Below are positions 46,701 through 55,700 of a DNA stretch of 64,000 nt, one piece after another. How positions within the stretch are numbered: position 1 is the stretch's first letter; each line of letters opens with the position of its first letter. The notes beneath the pieces were generated by a model. The model saw only the letters and a list, made by a program, of their open reading frames with translations, did no database searches and had not been told where the DNA came from. The translations under genes and the position numbers were made by a program. Origin of the DNA: Aedes albopictus (taxonomy: Eukaryota; Arthropoda; Insecta; Diptera; Culicidae); the NCBI RefSeq assembly GCF_035046485.1, contig NC_085137.1:377084706-377148705 (forward strand). The letters are read 5' to 3'.

Positions 46701-49700
46701 ATAGCTATGCAGTTATTCGTAATATAATTCCTGAAGGAGTTTTAAAAGTAATATATAGAGGGATCCTTAGAACATAAAAGAAGAGTCCTAGGAAGAATCC
46801 ATTGAATGCAGGAATGCTGAGAGAATGATAGAGAGTATTGGGAAGAGTCCCATGGAATCCCAATAGGAATCAATGAAAGAACTTGAAAAAAAAAATCCCT
46901 TGTGGATTTCCCAGAGGAATCTTTGAATAATCTGAAGAAAAATCCTTAATATAATCTCAGGTGGAATCACGGCAAGGATATGAGAGGAAGTACCTGAACG
47001 AATCCTAGGAAAAATCCGTAAAGTACATTCCACAATTCAATAGGGAATCTCTGGAGGGATTTGTACAGTGTATCTATGGGAAGGAACGGTATATAGCATA
47101 AAGATATTCGGCATAAGTTCGTTTGGGATAAGGTAAGTTGACATAAATATATTTGCCATAATGATCATTTGAAGTAATGAACACTTAGCATAATCGAAAT
47201 GCACACTCTTTTAATATGTCCAGTGTCCATTACAGTCAGGTCTTTTTTTTACGCGGTTTTCATACAAAAACAAATTTCATCGTCTTATTTTTGCATGATT
47301 CGTCGAGAAATAATGAGACTTTTTTTACGCGGTTTTTTGAATTTTGAACTGAGTTTTATTTTTACGCGGTACGTATCCCCCGCGTAAAAAAAACCTGACT
47401 GTATGTCAAATAATCGTTTTGCCAAATGTGTTATGCTAAGTGATCTTATGCCAAACGATCATATGTCAAATAACCTTATGTCAAATGACGCAGATCCCAA
47501 ATGGGGAAATCCAGAAGGAATCACAGAAAGGATCCTTGATTATTTTTGGAAGATATATATAAAATAATATTTTGAAAAGCATCCGGGATGAAATCATGCA
47601 AGAATACCTACAGTGTCGGACAAAACAATAAGACCACCAGCCATTTTTCATACAAAATGACCAAGTTTGACGATGTGATGCTCGGTTTCTGGTGAACCGA
47701 TTTGGCTGAATTTTTGACAGTCGCCATGGAGTTGCGTGAATTTTGATTTGTATTTAATTAATTTAGTTCTGTTCACTACATCAAAAGTTACAGATATGCG
47801 AAACGACAAAATAAACGGACTACTTTCAGATTGCCATTATCAAAGGATATATATCTGTATCTGATACTTGATGATTGATAAACAAGTACTAAATTTAAGG
47901 ATGCCATTTAAACATGGGGATATTATTATTGAATTGACCACAAAAAACTATCATAAAAAACTGATGTTGGAATTTTGTCGCACCGTATATCTGTAACTTT
48001 TGATGTAGTGAACAGAATTCAATTAGTTTAATACAAATCAGAATTCCCGTCATTTCATGTCAGCTGTCAAAATTTCAGCCAAATCGGTTTACTAGAAACC
48101 GAGTACCATATCATCAAACTTGGTCATTGTGTATGAAATAGGACCGGTGGTCTTATTGTTTTGTCCGACACTGTATATCAATTTCAAAACGAATGTAGAA
48201 AAAAAAAACCGTCCACTAAGGTAGAGACAAATTCTTGACGTAATTCAGAGATTTTTTTCCCTACGAAAATGCTGGGCCTATACCTATACCTACAATCGCT
48301 AAAGAAATCCCAAGAGAAATCCATGAAAAAAATACCGAGAGGAGCCCTTTAAAAGAGGGAGGAATCTCTTAAGTAAAATCTTGAAAGAGTTTCAAGATAA
48401 TTAACAAAAATAATCTCTGGATAAGTCCGACTGGAATCCTAGAAGGAATCTATAGTAAAATCCAGAGAAAAATCCCTCAAAAACACACGACACATCTGAA
48501 AGACAGCCAGATATAGCCGAAACGGAGAACGCGAAGAAATTGAGCTAACATTCTGATTGTCTGAAATATTCGCTGAAAGGTATTTCTAAAGAAATCCATT
48601 GCAGATTTTCCGATACAATCTCCGGACGAATATTTGAAAGAATCCATGAATGAATTTCTGAGGATGTCCAAAGAATGTTTTCTAGAGGAGTACTACGAGA
48701 AATTTATTGAATAATTTATATGAATTTTATAAAAGTTCAGAAAATTTCAAAATAAATTCACGGAGGAATTTTTGTACAAGATTTTCATACAGATTCCCTA
48801 GAGATTTTTCTAAGCAACCTAACCCAAGGAAGATTATCTGAATGTAATCGCTCTAGGATTTTGGAATTTCTAAACGTATCAAGTTTTGGTAGCAATCCAT
48901 GTTTTTTTTTCGAAAAAGGTTCTTGAAAAAATCGGTTGGAATCACTTGAGGAATTTTTGAAATAATTCCGAGTGAAATTTCTAAAGAAAGTTGAAAGAAT
49001 TTTTGGAAGAATTTCCGAAGAAGAAACAAGAGGATCTTCCAAAGAAGTCCATGTAATGATTTAATAAAAATCAACCTCTGACAGATTTTTTGAGAAATTT
49101 CTGAGGAATCGTAGAAGAATTACTGGGATATCTGCAGTAACTTTCGGAGAAATTTCCATAGGAGCCCTTAAAATACTCTGAAGAAATTATTGGAGAAATT
49201 AGTGAAGAGGATTTTTAAATAACCCATGACTGGTTTTCTGAAATATTTACTTGAGAATTTTCCAAAGAAGTTCCTGGATAATTTTCTGAAAATATCCTGT
49301 TGTCAGATAGTTCGAAAAAACTCGTAGAGCCAGTTGGAACGCCGGGTCCACCTTCTTCCTATTCCTGACGGGAAGAAATGAACACACCTGAAGGAAGTCT
49401 CAACATACTACCTTTTCCATCTAGTCACTACAATTTCCTATTGCGGGACTTATGGCAATACTTGATATGATTCAAAAAGTCTTCCGGTAGCAGTGTTTTT
49501 GTTTTTTCTTTATATTTTACAGTCCTTTTTTTGCTCCCAGCTTTATGAATTCTAGACCAGGGATGCCATATATTCAAATGTATCTGTATTATACAGATTT
49601 TAGGCTATCCGTATAGATTTCGTTTTATTTGGAATACAGATTTTTGAGCCAGAGGGACTACCCAGACAACCAGAAATCGTATTAGATGTTGCATAAGATG

Positions 49701-52700
49701 ATAAAGTGGAGGCCATATGCGTGTATGCCTCCATTTAGGCGCTTGTAAAATGTACGTATATCGCCTCCGCTTTAACATATTATTCAACATCTTATACGAT
49801 GACTGGTTGACTGAGTATTTTAGTTTTGAATGGGATACAGATTTTTCACCCAAGTTTCATATAAGATACAATCTCTTGAAAAGTGCGATACATATTTTTC
49901 AAAAAAAAAAATAAAAAAACATCTGGCATGCCTGCTCTAGACTACCATTTGATAATGGAACAACAACCATTGCGAATTCCTGCTACTCCAGCGTATTTCC
50001 CAAGTTTGAATAAAAAAATGGGGTACGCCTAGGAGAGATACCCCAAGTAACAATTTCTTTGCCTTCTGCTCTTAGACATTATTTATTAAGGTTTTGCCAT
50101 GGATTTGGTAAAGCCTTTTAGGTTTAATAAAGCAGTTTATGTTGTAAACAGCTTTAACAACACAAGCAACTTTAAAACAGTTAGTAGATATCTAGAAGTC
50201 CTACGAATAAAACCAATTTGCTTGCTTTTTTTTGACAAGCTATAAAGTCATTGTAATCGAACTGTTAAGTATGCATTAAAACTTTATCTTGAAACTTCTT
50301 CCGAAGCCGTATGCACGTCTGAAATTATCGGTCTCAAAACCTGATGAATTGCATAAAAGCACAATGAAGTAATCTTAAACCTTTTCGGAATTTCCAGTGG
50401 AAGCATTAAAACTGACTTTAGGAAGTTACTGCAATACTATCTTCTCTTGAACAATAAATTTGATACGCTATACAAACGAAAGATAATCAATAAGGCACAA
50501 TTTGGGGTCATTATAAATGAAACATATGTGATTGAAAAACCTCGGTTGGGCATAATGTTCCTGGCCAGGTGATGAAACCAGCTTCCTTCGCTGAAGTTCG
50601 ATTGTTATCGGGGTTTCCGAAGCAACTGATGGGTGGATATTGCATCTTTTGTTCCAAGTCTGGCACCACAGTTGTGCATAAATAATGACTCCATCGCACC
50701 CAGCAGCAGTAGGCGGGAGATCAAATAATACAAATTACTTATTCACCAAGCACTCGAACAACTTTAAAGCACGAAACATCACGAAAATACCAAAGTTTTC
50801 GGTTTGTTTACATTTTTACGGCTGTCGGTCAAGCGGAGTGTTCTTAAGAGAATTCAGTCTGAACCCACACTTCCCTAAAACTTAACATTGTTTGTGTAGC
50901 GCACATAATTATGCATTAAGAATAAGTAGGTGTTTGCTAGTCATTGCATCGTAATCATAAAGAGCAAGAACTCTAGAACATGTTACTTTTATATTAATTG
51001 ATAGGGATAATGGAAATTCGCGGCAAAATTTCTTGAATTTCGCGGACTAACGTTGAGAATTTCACGACTCCAGATTGTTGAAGAAAACCAGAAAAAAACA
51101 CCAATTTTGAATGCGAAATGAATAATTTACTTAGTTTTTGTGAGGCGCAATCATAAACTCACAGAAAAAGTTATGCATTTGCTGAAAAATCAGCAAAGAA
51201 ACAGGTGTACAAGAATGAGAACACACATTTGCAAAGAGTTACACTCACTTGCTATTTTCTCAGCTCAAAAGCGTGCAATCAAGAAACGATGTATGGACGA
51301 CTTTTGCCTTGTGATTTGGTCTAAAAGTTTGCCGAATAGAGTAGGGGTCGCACACGCATACCAAAGTCGTGAGGGAGCTGCGAAGGCATCTCTCCACGAG
51401 GTGAATGTAAATTACACTCACCTCGTGGAGAGTCGCTTTCACAGCTCTGTTACGACTTTGGTTTGCTTGTGCGACACCTACTTTATTCGACAAACCTTTA
51501 GATCACATCAAATGGTAAAAGTCACATACATCGTTTCTTGATTGCATGCTTCTGAGCTGAGAAAATATCAAGTGAATACAACTCTTTGCAAGTGAGTGCT
51601 CCCATCCTTGCAGGTGTAAAATTGTTCAAGACTTGCCAGACTTGGAATCGTTAAATACTTAACACTGGTAAGAGTTATCAGCTTATTTGTGTTTTAAAGT
51701 TTAAAATTGGTGGAATTTTGAAGTTATTTTCTAAATTTTGTCAGATTTTGTGGCATTACGCGGGATTTCTTAAATTTCGAGAGCATTGTCCAATTTCGCG
51801 AATCTCGCGGCTTCCGCGAAATCGCGAATTTCCATTGTCCCTACTAATTGATATTAAACACACTTAAACGAAACCAAGAGAATTTAACTTGACGGCATCC
51901 ATATTTTTCATTACGATGATCAATTCCAGCTTCCAAATGTGAGCACCATGTTGATTTTGGATGGCAAATTGAATTCATGGTTTTGCAAGAGTAATTAAAA
52001 TTGTTATTTTTGTATATGTCAAAAACTTCTAAATGACGTGGCGCACACCTTTTTTAGAAACAGTTCATTGTACACGGTCAGTTTTTTTTGGCATGGATTT
52101 TTTCTTTGCCACAGCAACAGGCGTTCTCCCCGTGAAAATTTGGAAATAAATATTATGGACATGTATGACCGACATTATTTTCGTTCTTGCATTAATAATA
52201 ATTTGCAATTTACATACTGCCAATTTATGTGATGATTCTATTTTCGGATTCAGTTTAACTCTTTGGTTTCAATCGTTCGTTTAGAATGTTGTACGAACTC
52301 CAAAACTGCCGTAATTCTGCAAAGTGACGTTTTATGGCACAAATGTCCCAAATGGAGGATAACGTGCCTCTGGAGCCGGCCTCCTGTAGGGTGGGCCCTT
52401 TTGGGTTTTAAAGGGTTTTATTACGGGTTTATTAGAGCTGTAAAGTTTTCTAAGCTTTAAAATATAGTTTTAACTGTTTGATCGTAGCAACAGCTTGTAA
52501 GCAACGAGAAAACTAAAATTGTTACTTGGGATAGTAGAAGCTGAGGCGTGACCAAGGGCGTGACACATGTTGGTCTAGATTTGATCCTATCGGGGCAGTT
52601 GAAGCATTGCGTCGAGGGCCAAAGTAGGTGTACTGCGAACTGCACCTGAGATGGCTATGCAAGCAGTGCGTTGATTTTTGTTGAGCTTAGCCCTTGCAGC

Positions 52701-55700
52701 AGCAGAAGCAGCAGCCTTATTAGTTTTGTGTCACCAGACAAGGGAAGCGTGTGTAGTCCTGGGACAAACAAATGGTTTAATTTGTATACATGATAATACT
52801 TGGTTAGAGGCTGCATCTTTTACCAAGGGTCTTTATACAAACCCAAAGTGTATTAAGACCATTCTGCACAACTGATTGGTGATGAGAGCTCCAATTCAAG
52901 TTTGCCTCTAGTATGATAACCAGATATTTTACTTTATTTAATTAAGCTAAATGTATTTAGTTCTAGAAAAGGAGTTTCAGTTTGATCTTTCTCCTTATAG
53001 TGAAAGCAATAATGGTATTTTTTGTGGGATTTAAGTCCCTTTGACACCAGGAAAGAGTGTAATTCTTTCCACTCTAACACGTTCGAATCTACCTCGTACA
53101 ATAATGACAACGTCATCAGCATATCCAACTACTTCGAACCTCTTTTTTTTTCAAGCTCTGTAGAAGGTCATCCACAACCAGTAACCACAACAAAGGAGAA
53201 AACACTCTTCCTTGTGGACACCTCTCTTGTTACTTTCACAGTAAAAGCTGCTTCACGTACATACATCTAAGATCGTTAGTTCATCGATTACATTGTTGAC
53301 AAACACACATGATCGAAGGGATTTCGCTTTTTCATGTTTACTGAAAGTAGCTTAAACCGGATTCAGAAGGTAAACTAAATTACAATTTCCCTTGCAAAAA
53401 TAAAATTTTTAAACTACAATCAAGACACGAATGCCACATAAGTGGTAAAGTGTCTTTAATAAATATTAATAATAATAAACTACAACCATGTGGGTTGTAC
53501 CCAAGGTTATACCATTTTGCATAAATCTACAAAAACTGATCATTGTTTACAGAAGCATTAGAGTGGGTCAACGTTGTATGGAGAAACTTTAAGTTTGATT
53601 ACATCTACCCGGAACACAGTTTTTTTTAATCTGTATTGGCGGCCAAGATAACTGTGCAAAATTTGGAAGCGATTGGTTGCGTCCCCGTATTCCGCATTGC
53701 GATTGAAATTTGTATGGAAGTTAGCATGAGAAAACGTTCTTTCTTGCATTTTATTCATAAGTTGAATTCTTATGTCAAATACCATGTAACTTTGCCGAAG
53801 ACCGCAAAGTGATCCGATGCTTGTGAAAAAGTTATTCGCTCGATAACTTAGGCCAAAAATTGAGATTTTATTATTGAGGTTATTCCTTTACATGATAAAT
53901 GTTAAGCATCACCGGGCAATCTGTACGTAACAACCTTTTTCACAAGTGTCTGATCACTTTGCGGTCTTCGGCAAAGTTTTTCGGCATATCCTAGGCTATA
54001 TTTCAAAGTCATTAGTTAGATCATTTTAGTCAAAAAAAAAATTCAATTTAGGAAAATAAAGGCAAAAAAGCACGTTTTTTCATACTAAATTCCATACAAA
54101 TTTCAATCGCAATGCGGAATACGGGACGCAATCAATCGCTCCCAAATTTTGCGCAGTTGTTTTGGACGCCAATAGGAATCGAAAAAGCTTTGCTCCAAAA
54201 AATCGACTTTGTAGACCCAGTCTAATAAGCATTGTTTTTTTATGCTGGCGATTGGTCTAAGCTGTTCTATTCATAGCCAGTATCCAAACTATGCAAGATT
54301 ATTCTTGCCACAATCACAGTAAGTAAAAACAGCGTGGTAAAACCAGCTTGATACAGATTAAACAACGCTAGAGGCAGAAATACACAGACTAACGCTGTGT
54401 GCAAAAGCATAATGTGTAACTATACAGGTGATTATTAAAGCTTAAAATCAATATTCGCATAATCCCAACTTTATAGAAACACGAATTTGAGTTTGCTGCT
54501 TATCTCAGAGAAAAAGAAGATGAATTGCCCCATTTATACTAAACGCAGTTAGCGTGTGGTTGCAGTGTACTTACAGTATATAGTGTGGTTGCTCTGCGGT
54601 TAGAGAGTAGACGTTACAGCCTGACCAGCAGTTAATTGTTTTCAAAATAAAGTGAACGATTCAGTGCAACAATGAAACGGGTAAGTGAAAAAATGATAGA
54701 ACATGGTTTTCCGACAAAACGAATAAGACTAGTTACACTGAATAGATTAAAATCAAGTGTACACGGCAGCACAGACTTCTAGGCTTTGCGGATAATATTT
54801 ATATCGACAGAATTGATTAAAGTACTTTTGTTGTTACATATATGTGAAGTCATTTTTCCAAAGGGTTTTTATTTGCGTTAGTTTCGGTTAAGCTGTGGGA
54901 ATACTTGAGGTAGTCTCTATAGTGGTTTAAAACAGTTCACGTAGCTTTGAAAGCATTTTTTTTTAACTTGTATGTTTTTAATCGCCTAAACTAAGCAGTG
55001 AAGTGGGGTTATCATGTTACCACAAAGTTAAAAAGTATCTTACAGCTGCGAGTATGCCTTTGTACGAGCTCTATTTCATGTTGAATCTAATAATTCGCAG
55101 ATAAAGATAGAATTCGTGTTGCTTTATTGGGCCACGAGTTTTGGGCGTTGAAGAAAGCAAACCGGAAAGCAATTGGTGTTTTTGAATGTTGCTGCAAATA
55201 ACACTCGGTGAAGAAGATAACGGCATCGGGTGTCGCTGCATAAATCGGGAGTTATAGCAGTAAATTTCATGTATACTGAGAGATAAGCATAGTCATTGTG
55301 AAACACGGTAGATTGCGTTGGGCTGGTTATGTTGCACGAATGCTGAAAGATCGACTGGTGTGTTGAAGAGAACCAGGAAAAGACTTAGCCCAATGGAGAA
55401 GAATTCTTCTTTCGGCGTAGATCCAACGAAACGAACAGATGCTCATCAAGTTTGGATACCAGTCCGTGAAACTGTAGATCCCTCGACCTCATCGGGGACA
55501 TCGCATACTCGCGGATGTACTGCAGAACCGCGGCGTGTTTGTATTTAAGACACGATACATAAAGGTAATCAGTCCACGGGAAACTCCCGGAATTGTACCT
55601 CTAAATAGGAAGATCAATTTCTAAAAGTTCGATTTCAATCGATTAAAAATTAAACTTCTGAGATAAAGTTTACATGGAGGACATTGAATGTTCTCCAGTA

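Larger units (their letters stand above)
50041..52531. mobile_element. 2.5-kb TIR element, TA TSD, with nested hAT
   Basis: Left end CCCCAAGTAACAATTTC and right end (reverse complement) TCCCAAGTAACAATTTTAG, flanked by TA (50039-50040, 52532-52533). It interrupts nothing coding on the left, but on the right abuts a minus-strand retrotransposon fragment. Without the nested hAT it is about 1.65 kb. No transposase ORF found. Confidence 0.78.

Noticed and set aside
54662..54690. Short host first exon (ATGAAACGG followed by GTAAGT) on the plus strand
   Set aside because: The ATG is in frame with sequence that continues into a recognisable RT block (MIEHGFPTKRIRL), so the GTAAGT is part of a decayed retroelement ORF.
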